Assembly (NCBI RefSeq): GCF_010672455.1
Contig: NZ_JAAHGO010000012.1
Span: 753,808-817,807, forward strand
Direction: 5' to 3'
Length of the DNA stretch: 64,000 nt
Origin: Okeania sp. SIO2C9
Lineage (GTDB): Bacteria > Cyanobacteriota > Cyanobacteriia > Cyanobacteriales > Microcoleaceae
A program made the translations under genes and the position numbers. Below, one piece after another: positions 53,570-62,192 of the stretch. Positions within the stretch are counted from its first letter, which is position 1. Every line of letters begins with the position of its first letter. Under the pieces are notes generated by a model. The model was not told the DNA's origin and did no database searches. It worked only from the letters and a program-made list of their open reading frames with translations.

Positions 53570-54901
53570 TCAACTTTTCATCCCTTTAAATCTCTCCTTC
53601 GCTGACTCAAACGCTTCCTGCATCACACCTTGAATTTTCTCTGGGTCTGGCTTTTTCCCTCCCATCAAATCTCCGAAATAAACACAAGCACTTTCACCTA
53701 ACGCCCAAGTATATGCAGCGGCCCAAGAAGCTGCGATCGCGCTACCAAATCCTGGTATAAATTTCACTAACTCTCTCCCCACTGCTTGAGCAACAAAACC
53801 GCCACCAATAACACTAACAACTCCTCCTGCTTGAGATGGCGATATTGTTTGCCCATACAAATTTCCTAATAAACCTACCATGGACACTTGCAAAGCTGTT
53901 AATACTGGCATTGTGGCAAAAGGTAGAGGTACTGCTGCCGCGGTGGCTGCCATAATAGTAAATGATAAAATATAACGTCGCCCCACGTCTCGATAAATAT
54001 TGCCCAGTTGTTTGCTTGCTTGTTCGTCTAATAATTGATAAATTGTTTGTGCTTCTGCTTCTGGAAGTAATTCTGCTAAACTATCTCGAAAGGCTTCTAA
54101 ACCATAAAATACAGGATTATAGTCATCCTCTTCTAGGGTAAAATCGATAAGTGTAGAGCGATCGCTCAATTTCTCAAAATTTTCCTGAATAGCAGTAAAA
54201 GCACGGTTAATTTCTTCATATTCTGGAGGGTATTCGGGATGGTTATCAGTAGGGTTTGGATAAAGTTCATGGAGACAAGTTATTGCTAAAAGACAGGGAA
54301 TATTTGGATATTCTTGTCGCAACTGTTCTGCTATCTGTCGTAATGTATCGGTAGCAAAATCATTGATTTTTACGGTCAAAATCAAGATTCTGGCGCGGTT
54401 ACTTTCTTGCTGTAACTCTCCGAGGAGTTCGTCAATAATAACTGGTGTTTCCTGTTTGACATCTCCCAACCCCACAGTATCAGTGAAAATCAATAAGGGC
54501 AAATCGTCGGAGGGATAAGCATAACGTTGGGTATGTTGGGTATGAGGGCGAAATCCTTGACCGACTATTTCTGGGGAAACTCCTGTTAAAGCACGCACGA
54601 TGGAACTTTTACCTGCTTGGGGTTTACCTATTAATAGTGCTTCAGTGGTGGGAAGTTCTGCGCGTACTTTTGCCAATATTTCAGCAACTTGAGCTTCATC
54701 GACCATAAACCATTGCTTTATTGTTTGTGCTGCCCGATCTACAGGAAAAAATTTAGTTAAACGGTTACTGGTATCATGCCAAATTCCACCAATACGATGT
54801 TGCCAAGAGTCTGTTTTTGATTCTGTTTTTACATCTTCAGTCGGTTGAGCGGACTGTTCAGAATTAGGTGTTGGGGAGTTAGTATCAGATTGTTCAGTCA
54901 T
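53570..54901 (-). CDS. Dynamin/Era-like GTPase with DUF697-type membrane domain
   Basis: 443 residues from ATG at 54901; a GTG four codons earlier is also open. The P-loop is IGKPQAGKSSIVRAL (residues 92-105), and G3 is FTDTVGLGD with Asp141. Instead of NKxD the fourth G region reads ITCLHEL, so guanine specificity is not canonical. Residues 300-430 carry hydrophobic helices (ATAAAVPLPFATMPVLTALQ, then GLLGNLYG and GFGSAIAASWAAAYTWALG), as in DUF697 proteins that bring the GTPase to the membrane. The N-terminal 40 residues are Ser/Thr/Glu-rich and probably disordered. It lies next to a broken lipoxygenase gene with no functional link apparent. Confidence 0.85.
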   Translation of the reverse strand: MTEQSDTNSPTPNSEQSAQPTEDVKTESKTDSWQHRIGGIWHDTSNRLTKFFPVDRAAQTIKQWFMVDEAQVAEILAKVRAELPTTEALLIGKPQAGKSSIVRALTGVSPEIVGQGFRPHTQHTQRYAYPSDDLPLLIFTDTVGLGDVKQETPVIIDELLGELQQESNRARILILTVKINDFATDTLRQIAEQLRQEYPNIPCLLAITCLHELYPNPTDNHPEYPPEYEEINRAFTAIQENFEKLSDRSTLIDFTLEEDDYNPVFYGLEAFRDSLAELLPEAEAQTIYQLLDEQASKQLGNIYRDVGRRYILSFTIMAATAAAVPLPFATMPVLTALQVSMVGLLGNLYGQTISPSQAGGVVSVIGGGFVAQAVGRELVKFIPGFGSAIAASWAAAYTWALGESACVYFGDLMGGKKPDPEKIQGVMQEAFESAKERFKGMKS

Positions 54902-55043
54902 TATAATTATCACTTATTATTAAAGCTCGTAGCAGAGCTTCAACTCTACTACAAAGGACTATTGAGTGTTTGTATCAGTACAACAAGCATCGCAACTGCT
55001 ATTATCACTGCTGGCAAAACCAGAAAATATTTCCTTAAAGTCT

Positions 55044-56275
55044 TTAGCCTTCTTGAAAGTGCCATGATATAAATTTCTCCTTTACTATTTTTGTCTCTAC
55101 CATTAGTAGTCCAGTAGGGTGTGTTAGCGTTTGCGCAGCATTCCGCAGAAAAGCGTAACGCACCGAAGCATTAAACAAAGCAATGGGAGCAGAAATATAC
55201 TTTTGTTGGGTAAGATTGTCGTTGATGAAATTGCCATTGGGTAAACCATCTAGTAATTTATAATCAGAAGCATAAAGCCGCCCCTCTGTTAAAGCTTTAG
55301 ATAAAGAATCTGTGACTCCAAATTTTTTGGCGATCGCTTGATACTGTTCTGGAGTAATTGGTAAACGAGAATCCATTTGAGTAAATTGCTCTAAAACAAG
55401 AGGGTTGGGTCCAGCAACTTGTAAATAGGCAAAAATCAGGTCTTCGGTAAAGCGATCGGAAATAGCAGGTTTTTTGATAATCTGGTACAACTTATTGTAG
55501 TCATCAAGAGTGAGAGATTCTGATGTCTCTGTATTTTTTTCCTCATATATTTTCGCAACGAACTTGACGATATTTTCTAGACGGTTAATAATTGATGTCT
55601 CATCAAAAGCAATTGATTTTTCCGGTTGCTTAATTCCAAATAATTGAGTAATTGTACTATCAAAGTTTTGCAAAGATTCTTGTACATCTTGATCATATTT
55701 GCTGTGTTTTTCCTTCAAAGTAGGGAAAGTTTTTTGTAAATTTGCTTCTAATTTTTCAACTAAAGCTTGAAGACTTTCTTGAGTTTTCGGTTGACTAATA
55801 TCACTGTCCAGAGATTCTATATCTCGACTGAGTTCAGCCCAATCATTCTGGAATTGCTTCCAAGAATTTTCCCGCTTATAAAGATAGTTATTAATAACAA
55901 TTATAATCAGGTAATATAGAACCTTAGAGCTGATTTGTAAACTGAGCTGAAATCCCTTTCTAGCATGGGTTTTTCAAAAGTTATGCCCTTAGGGCTTAGA
56001 TAGTGTCAAACCCTTACAATGTAAAGTATTTATCCTCTTAATGTTTACTTTATAAATCAGCTCTTAAATATCCAGATGATATTTGGAAAAGCTCCCTTTG
56101 GTAAAACGGGAAATCCTAAGAATTCTGGCACATTGGTCATTGCCAAGGGCGGTAGATAACTATAGTTATATTCGTAGGTTTTGTCTGGAAAAAAATGCAC
56201 TTGACGATATAAAGAGACCAATAAGGTCGCTATTTTGATGAGAGACGGGGGGTTTTTGTGTTCAATTTGAGTCAT
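55044..56275 (-). pseudogene. Lipoxygenase, N-terminal half only and interrupted by a MITE
   Basis: Lipoxygenases dioxygenate polyunsaturated fatty acids. The N terminus (ATG 56275, with GAGG before it) reads YEYNYSYLPPLAMTNVPEF. A 137-bp MITE lies at 55927-56063. After its removal together with one TTA, the frame runs straight from IIWIFK to VLYYLIIIVINNYLYK. It continues to RFTEDLIFAYLQVAGPNPL, PITPEQYQAIAKKFGVTDSL, EGRLYASDYKLLDG and KYISAPIALF, all typical of the lipoxygenase domain start. At about 55170 the gene runs into an AGCGTTTGCGCAGCATTCCG repeat. The iron-binding histidine region and the rest are missing. It cannot be active. Confidence 0.85.
55927..56063. mobile_element. 137-bp MITE inside the lipoxygenase gene, TTA target duplication
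   Basis: Ends GAGCTGATTTGTAAA and TTTATAAATCAGCTC are inverted repeats flanked by TTA on both sides. A partial copy is at about 39298-39330. Confidence 0.85.
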
Positions 56276-56303
56276 TATTGATACCTCATTCAAGTCAAAA
56301 TTA

Positions 56304-57186
56304 AATTCAAAAGTCAAAAGTCAAAAGTCAAAAGTAAGAATTTAAGTCAAAAGTCAAAATTAAATTCAAAAGTCAAAAGTCAAAATTCAAAAGTAAGAAT
56401 TTAAGTCAAAATTCAAAAGTCAAAAGTAAGAATTTAAGTCAAAAGTCACAATTGAATTCAAAATTCAAAAGTCAAAAGTCAAAAGTAAGAGTTCAAGTCA
56501 AAATTCAAAATTCAAAAGTAAGAATTTAAGTCAAAAGCCAAAAGTCAAAAGTAAGAATTTAAGTCAAAAGTCACAATTGAATTCAAAAGTCAAAAGTCAA
56601 AAGTCAAAAGTAAGAGTTCAAGTCAAAATTCAAAATTCAAAAGTAAGAATTTAAGTCAAAATTCAAAAGTCAAAAGTAAGAATTTAAGTCAAAAGTCAAA
56701 AGTCAAAAGTAAGAATTTAAGTCAAAATTCACAATTGAATTCAAAATTCAAAAGTCAAAAGTCAAAAGTAAGAATTTAAGTCAAAATTCAAAAGTCAAAA
56801 GTAAGAATTTAAGTCAAAAGTCACAATTGAATTCAAAATTCAAAAGTCAAAAGTCAAAAGTAAGAGTTCAAGTCAAAAGTCAAAATTCAAAAGTAAGAAT
56901 TTAAGTCAAAATTCAAAAGTCAAAAGTAAGAATTTAAGTCAAAATTCACAATTGAATTCAAAATTCAAAAGTCAAAAGTCAAAAGTAAGAATTTAAGTCA
57001 AAATTCAAAAGTCAAAAGTAAGAATTTAAGTCAAAAGTCACAATTGAATTCAAAATTCAAAATTCAAAAGTCAAAAGTAAGAGTTCAAGTCAAAAGTCAA
57101 AATTCAAAAGTAAGAATTTAAGTCAAAATTCAAAAGTCAAAAGTAAGAATTTAAGTCAAAATTCAAAAGTCAAAAGTAAGAATTTC
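56304..57186. repeat. Heptamer tandem-repeat array, about 880 bp
   Basis: Made almost wholly of AAAAGTC and AAAATTC heptamers punctuated by AAAAGTAAGAATTTAAGTC and CACAATTGAATTC. Larger units of 100-130 bp recur within it. It starts just before the lipoxygenase start codon and has no coding content. Heptamer repeats of this kind are well known in filamentous cyanobacteria. Confidence 0.95.
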
Positions 57187-57615
57187 TGAAATTCTTAGTT
57201 CGTAAACCCGGTTTCTGCGTAAGTCCTGTTGGTCAAAAAATAGTTTTAATCAGAACTACAAAGGTTTTCATTTGGGTAGACCACAGTAGGGACTTTCCAT
57301 AGAAGGTCTTTACAAGGTTTGATGTCTAAAAATGTGGTTCATATCATGTCCGGTAGTATCGGTATTGTATAGAGAAGGTAAGTGAAGAAGGAAGACGAAA
57401 GAAGGCTTAAAAGCTTGAAAAAACGTAAATTTCCTGTAGATATTCACCCTTGGTTTTACATAAACGCGCCCCAACGGACATGATATAATTTTAAATTCTA
57501 AATTCCGTTAACGCCTCTACAAGACAAGGAAAAACCTTATATAACGGTAGATATTTTCCCAACTTTATACACAAACGCGCCCCAACGGACATGATATAAT
57601 TCTAAATTCTAAATT
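57187..57615. other. Spacer with MITE copies
   Basis: Beyond the MITE at 57332, a second right end (CGGACATGATATAATT near 57587) and a repeated AAACGCGCCCCAACGGACAT show that the right half of the element is duplicated. It ends in AAATTCTAAATTCTAAATTC. No gene is seen. Confidence 0.5.
57332..57485. mobile_element. MITE with TATCATGTCCGG ends, right half duplicated
   Basis: The left end TATCATGTCCGG follows TCA and the right end CGGACATGATA is followed by TAA. About 110 bp beyond, the right half occurs again. The interior is related to the copies at 3071 and 53049. Confidence 0.7.
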
Positions 57616-58089
57616 CTAAATTCTTAAAGATTTTACCATCAACACAGACTCAGACTGAAAACCTAACTTCTGATAAAGATTAAGAGCGGGTTGGTTAGAG
57701 ACAAACACTTGCAAACCAATTTGCCGATCGCCCCTAGCTTTTGCCCAATTTTCGGCATGGGTAACTAATGCTGAACCGATACCAAGTCGTCGATGGGGTG
57801 GGGACACATACAAAAGAAATATGTGAGTTACCCGATTGCCCTCTACCTGATCTATAGCATTCCCCAACCACAGACAACCTATTGGTGAAGTTGCTGGTTT
57901 ATCTATGACCTCAACCCACCAAATAGGAGTTTGAGTTGACAAGTAGCGATCGACTGTTTTGGCAAGATGACTAAAATTTTGCTCTGGGAAAAGTTCTTGA
58001 TAAGTCCGATGCATAAATTTAACCAGCATTGCTCGATCTATACCGGAACCCTTACGAAGTTGGTAATTTGAAATTAACTTGCTAACCAC
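57616..58089 (-). CDS. GNAT family N-acetyltransferase
   Basis: 157 residues. The acetyl-CoA site is the usual GNAT motif A: IFLLYVSPPHRRLGIGSALV (R-x-x-G-x-G as RRLGIG). After it come LQVFVSNQPALNLYQKLGFQ and a C-terminal beta strand, giving a complete fold. The N-terminal region contains RTYQELFPEQNFSHLAKTVD. Substrate unknown; cytosolic. The stop of the small membrane protein gene is 6 bp upstream on the same strand, so the two are probably one transcript. Confidence 0.9.
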   Translation of the reverse strand: MVSKLISNYQLRKGSGIDRAMLVKFMHRTYQELFPEQNFSHLAKTVDRYLSTQTPIWWVEVIDKPATSPIGCLWLGNAIDQVEGNRVTHIFLLYVSPPHRRLGIGSALVTHAENWAKARGDRQIGLQVFVSNQPALNLYQKLGFQSESVLMVKSLRI

Positions 58090-58095
58090 TGAATA

Positions 58096-58278
58096 TTACC
58101 AGAAATGAACATTGGGTATGGATAGCATTGCTTCTTCTTGAGGATAATTTAATTCCTCTGTGGGAGCGGGTGCTGCTAGATCCCCTGGTAAAAAGATACG
58201 AGCGCTGACTGCTACCATAGCGATTAAAAATATGACTACAACTATGAATGGAGCAATATATTGACGAAAAATTTGCAT
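58096..58278 (-). CDS. Small single-pass membrane protein
   Basis: 60 residues from ATG at 58278. One transmembrane helix (APFIVVVIFLIAMVAVSA), then RIFLPGDLAAPAPTEELNYP and a short hydrophilic tail. An open frame extends upstream but is repeat DNA (GGGAGTAGGGAGTAGG read backwards), so I take the ATG. I do not recognise the family. Similar small membrane proteins of unknown role are common in cyanobacteria. It precedes the GNAT gene by 6 bp, indicating a shared operon. Confidence 0.7.
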   Translation of the reverse strand: MQIFRQYIAPFIVVVIFLIAMVAVSARIFLPGDLAAPAPTEELNYPQEEAMLSIPNVHFW

Positions 58279-58706
58279 GGTTTTTGTATTAAATAGGTAG
58301 TAGGGAGTAGGCAGTAAGGGAAAAGAATTGATGATTTTTGTAAGAGGGAGTAGGGAGCAGGCAGTAGGGAGTAGGGAGTAGGGCAAAAGAATTGATAATT
58401 TCTGTAAAAGAGGCAGTAGGCAGTAACTGCGCTTGACCTGTCGCGGAGCGACAAAAACTTTCTCCTTCTCCTCCTCTTGTTTCTTTCCTCCTGACTCCTG
58501 ATACCAAATCCGCATGTAATAAAAGGTGTTAACTAATATAGTATGTATACACCTTTTTCTTAACCCGGATTTGGTATGACTCCTCCCTAGACATAATATT
58601 ATCAGGACTTATGCACGGATACTAAATCTAGTGAGGGCGAATGCCATTCGCCCCTACATATCCTGACTCCTGTGCGGGAGAATGCCATTCGCCCCTACAC
58701 TCCTCC
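58279..58706. other. Spacer of repeats with one palindromic MITE
   Basis: GGGAGTAGGGAGCAGGCAGT runs at 58300-58430, a TGTCGCGGAGCGACA palindrome at 58439-58453, the element at 58502-58576, and two GCGAATGCCATTCGCCCC palindromes at 58640 and 58680. No gene is seen. Confidence 0.55.
58502..58576. mobile_element. 75-bp palindromic MITE, TGA target duplication
   Basis: Ends TACCAAATCCGC and CCGGATTTGGTA are flanked by TGA on both sides (58499-58501 and 58577-58579). Inside, AAAAGGTGTTAAC faces ACACCTTTTT. It is the shortest member of the TNA-target group here. Confidence 0.8.
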
Positions 58707-60518
58707 TTAGAAAAAATCGTCATCATCTAATCCTGGTCTTGGCATTGGCAAAATTTTTGATTTATTGAGCTGTCGCAAGCAAACCCAACCGAGAACTCCA
58801 ATAATTAGGAATATCCAGCCAATGTTTGGTTTGAGCAACAGAAAACCACCAGTTGCCAAGAGTGCCCCAAATAATAATAGTATAGATGCGAGTACTTTTT
58901 GTAAATCTTTACCTAAATCCTGTGCTGGAGATAAACCTGTTTTCATCCTTTGCTGTTTCCAACCAGGGCCACCGGGAAGTGTTCGTCGATAAAATTCCTC
59001 TAAAGTTGCATCAGACTCTCGTGGGGTTAGAAACATTGCTGTTACCCAGAGTAATGTTACGGTGCCAGTAATAAACATAATTCGCAAACCAAAGTCTTCT
59101 ATTTTGAAAGCAGGAACTAAACTTGTTGTCATCCCTACAAAGAAACTAGCGACAATAGCGGTTAATTCTGCTGCTGCATTCACTCGACACCAAAACCAAC
59201 GTAATATTAATACTAATCCTGAACCTGTACCAATGGCTATTACTAATCTAAATACTGTGGCTACATCTGTTGCTAAAAATGCTGCAATTGCTCCTAAAAC
59301 TGTTACTAATAGAGAGGAAAGTCGCCCTACTAAAACTAATTGTGGTTGAGTCGCATCGGGTTTAATAAATCTTCTATATAGGTCGTTAGTAATAAAGGAA
59401 GCTCCCCAGTTAATTGAGGTAGAAACTGTACTCATAAATGCTGCGACTAAGGAGGCAACAACTATACCTAAAATTCCTGGGGAAAGAAAGTCAATCATTA
59501 ATTTGGGATAACCCAATTCTCTGTCTTCTAAATTAGGGTAAATTACAATGGATGCTAGAGCTACTAAAATCCAAGGCCAGGTTCTAATAACATAGTGCAT
59601 AATATTAAATAACCAGGCTGCTTTTTCTGCTTCTGTTTCATTTTTAGCTGCGGCAAATCTTTGTACAAATTCTCCACCTCCATCACTCCGTCGCCAAGAC
59701 CACCATTGAAGGGCAATATAAGCAAAAAATGTACTGGCAGTTATGCCTGCTGTTTTACTAAAATTAATCAAAGCATTGCCATTTTTACCAATAGTTAAAG
59801 GTGAAAGGGATAAAATATCTTTATCTGGCATTACTGGAGGAACTTTTGTTATTAATTCTTGGATACCACCGACACTGTTAACAGCAAAAAAGGCGACAAT
59901 AATTGCTCCAAATAGTGCTAAGAAAAATTGGAAAAAGTCTGTGGCAACTACTCCCCATAAACCAGATAAACCAGCATAAATTAATACAAAAATACTGACA
60001 CCAATAACGCTTAGTAATTTCAGATTATTTTCACTAGCATCAATGCCTAAATTTTGCCAAATTTCTAATGCTTCGACTACTTTAACCATAGCTAACATAG
60101 CATAACCAATGGCAATACAATTCATGGGAATAGCAAAAATAAAAGCTTTAACTCCCCGGAGAATAGCAGCCATATTTCCACCGTAACGAAGTTCAGTTAA
60201 TTCTGCATCAGTAATAACTTCGGAACGTCGCCACATTCTGGCAAAAATATAGATCATTATTACATGGGAAATACCAAAAATCCACCATTCCCAGTTACCA
60301 GCAATTCCTCGGTTAGCTACAACTCCAGTAATATAGAGAGGAGTATCTATAGAGAAAGTTGTAGCTGCCATACTCGTACCAGCTAACCACCAAGGAAGCG
60401 ATCGCCCAGAAACAAAGAAGTCTGCTAAACTTTTTGAACCTTTGCGAGAAAGATATAGTCCCATCCACATTGTTAAGATGAGGTATATTAAAACAATTAG
60501 CCAATCAATTAGTTGCAT
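58707..60518 (-). CDS. Sodium:solute symporter (SSS family)
   Basis: 603 residues from the ATG at 60518, chosen because MQLIDWLIVLIYLILTMW places the first helix at the N terminus; 17 further upstream codons are open. Thirteen or more membrane helices are present. Family features: DFFVSGRSLPWWLAGTSMAA, then TTFSIDTPLYITG and NWEWWIF. A central GLSGLWGVVATDFFQFFLAL segment holds the second core helices. SLVAAFMSTVSTSINWGASF matches the sodium-site helix 8. A soluble stretch and more helices follow before the DDDDFF tail. It imports a solute with Na+; sugars, amino acids or organic acids cannot be told apart. It is stand-alone. Confidence 0.92.
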   Translation of the reverse strand: MQLIDWLIVLIYLILTMWMGLYLSRKGSKSLADFFVSGRSLPWWLAGTSMAATTFSIDTPLYITGVVANRGIAGNWEWWIFGISHVIMIYIFARMWRRSEVITDAELTELRYGGNMAAILRGVKAFIFAIPMNCIAIGYAMLAMVKVVEALEIWQNLGIDASENNLKLLSVIGVSIFVLIYAGLSGLWGVVATDFFQFFLALFGAIIVAFFAVNSVGGIQELITKVPPVMPDKDILSLSPLTIGKNGNALINFSKTAGITASTFFAYIALQWWSWRRSDGGGEFVQRFAAAKNETEAEKAAWLFNIMHYVIRTWPWILVALASIVIYPNLEDRELGYPKLMIDFLSPGILGIVVASLVAAFMSTVSTSINWGASFITNDLYRRFIKPDATQPQLVLVGRLSSLLVTVLGAIAAFLATDVATVFRLVIAIGTGSGLVLILRWFWCRVNAAAELTAIVASFFVGMTTSLVPAFKIEDFGLRIMFITGTVTLLWVTAMFLTPRESDATLEEFYRRTLPGGPGWKQQRMKTGLSPAQDLGKDLQKVLASILLLFGALLATGGFLLLKPNIGWIFLIIGVLGWVCLRQLNKSKILPMPRPGLDDDDFF

Positions 60519-60569
60519 AAATTTGTGTTTAATTAGGAGTCTGTGTGTTTGTGAATGTTTTTTGAGCAT

Positions 60570-61398
60570 ATAGTTTCAAACTTAAGAATATCATGGATTT
60601 TATAGATGAATTTACTGTTTATATTATTTATAGCAATCCTATTTCAGTTGCGGGCAAAAATATCTTTATGGATTAGGGAGTAGGGAGTAGGGAACAGGGT
60701 TAAAAGTTTCATAGTTTTTATATATCCTGAGATTTTTTACCGAATAATTAACTAATTAATAATTAAATAATTCGCGCCTTGAAGCCTCCCCTTTGAAGGG
60801 GAAAAAAAGCGGTCGTTTGCGGAGCAGTCCGTTAGGATGGGATGGCGATGTCTCCTCGCCATATCCAATCGACCAAGAAAAGAAATAATATTTCCTTACA
60901 TTCAATTCCGTAACGGTTTTAACCAGAGGTAATTATCAATTATCCATTATCAATTATCCATTAATGAAGAATCATTTCATACTGCTATATATCTAATTTT
61001 TTTATCCAAAGTCAGCAAACAAAATATTAAGATTTTTCTCTGTCAAGCTTTTTAGTAAATAGTTCAACAATGAATAATGAATAATGAATAATGAATAATT
61101 ACCTCTCCTTGAAAAGAAGAGGATTGACTAATAATGAAATTTTTTTTTATTATCCCCTTAAAAGGGGAGGCTTTAAACCACAATTTTTCGGTAAGCAAAA
61201 TTAATTGTATAGAAATAGCCAGAGCCGTTAGGATTTATCAGTCATAATGAATCTTAAACTAGGCAATGTTTTTTCTACTGTTCCCTGCTATATATTTGAT
61301 AATTTCTAAAAATCAGATTAATGCTGAATAATTAACATTTTTTTTGTGGAAAAAAATCATCTTATTATCAGGTAAAAATTACATAATCAACAAAAAAA
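60570..61398. other. Gene desert, part 1: repeats
   Basis: A copy of the ACCGAATAATT repeat with the nested GGTCG ... GGCGATG palindrome (60737-60930), then an inverted copy (about 61094-61195) ending CCACAATTTTTCGGTAAG. Between them are ATTATCAATTATCC and AATGAATAATGAATAATG runs. No gene is seen. Confidence 0.6.
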
Positions 61399-62192
61399 TG
61401 CGGTTTGTAACTGGACTAGCACCTGAAATAGAAAAACTGTTAAAAAGAATCGAGTAAAAAGGTAAATATAATCAAGTGTGTTAAAGAGCGTTTAGGTATT
61501 CAATTAAGTAATAAAGGTGATGCAATTATAGCGCTGCGCGCAGGCAATAGGCAATAGGCAATAGGGGGAATAAAAATCTTAGCTATAGTATTATAATCAG
61601 AATCTTAAAAATCAGTAAAAACACTATATTTAATTGGTTAAATAATCAGGAAAAATATGACTTTATTTGGTGATATGAGGGTTAAGATAGAGGCAGAAAA
61701 AATTCAGCAGAAGCAAAAGAAGAAAAAGTAAAAGAATAGATTAAAAAAAACTTCCAAAATTTTGAAAATAGTACAGGAAAAAACTCAAGGTGAATAGGCC
61801 AGAGAGATAAGTAAAACAAAAATAAAAAGATTAGAAAAAAAGGAAGGGGTTGGTATCATATAAAAAAAATGGTAAAAAGCCAAGCTGAACCTAAATTATA
61901 TAGCAGAAGAAATAAGGAAAAATTTTGCTTTGTCTGAGTTTTAAGCTTTTTATATGTCTGCGCCCTTTGCTTCGACTGCTATATGAGTAAAAAAAAATGC
62001 AATTAAGGAAATAATAGATTTATATTATGTGGATGAAAGCGGATTTAGTTTAGTTTTATATTTACTTTAACCACAGCAAAAAAAAGGAGAAAAAATAGAA
62101 GTATAAAGTAATATGAGTAGAAGGTTAAATATCTTAGGATTTCTGAAAAGAAATAATCAATTGAAAAGTTATGTATTTGAAGGTTATTTGTA
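61399..62192 (+). pseudogene. IS630-family transposase remnant (second type)
   Basis: Degenerate fragments lie in the correct order on the plus strand: MRFVTGLAPEIEKLLKRIE, then a broken helix-turn-helix region, VKSQAEPKLY, IKEIIDLYYVDESGFSLVLY (first catalytic Asp) and MSRRLNILGFLKRNNQLKS with YVFEG. Many stops and shifts separate them. A TATAGCAG ... CTGCTATA element is inserted at 61899-61983 and an AGGCAATAGGCAATAGG repeat near 61545. The second catalytic half (the DNA..H and Asp/Glu parts) is absent. This transposase differs from the one at 223-1070. Confidence 0.75.
61899..61983. mobile_element. 85-bp element with TATAGCAG / CTGCTATA ends
   Basis: Inverted ends enclose TTTGTCTGAGTTTTAAGC and CTTTGCTTCGACTG. 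It lies inside the IS630 remnant. Other copies are at 62780-62884 and, degraded, at 19623-19735. Confidence 0.65.

Noticed and set aside
56304-57186. Repeat array as CRISPR or coding repeat protein
   Set aside because: It is made of 7-bp units with irregular higher-order structure, all frames are low complexity, and there is no start or ribosome site.
58242-58507. Overlapping minus-strand frames with repeated LLPTPYSLLP-like peptide
   Set aside because: They are translations of the GGGAGTAGGGAGTAGG repeat on the minus strand, not genes.
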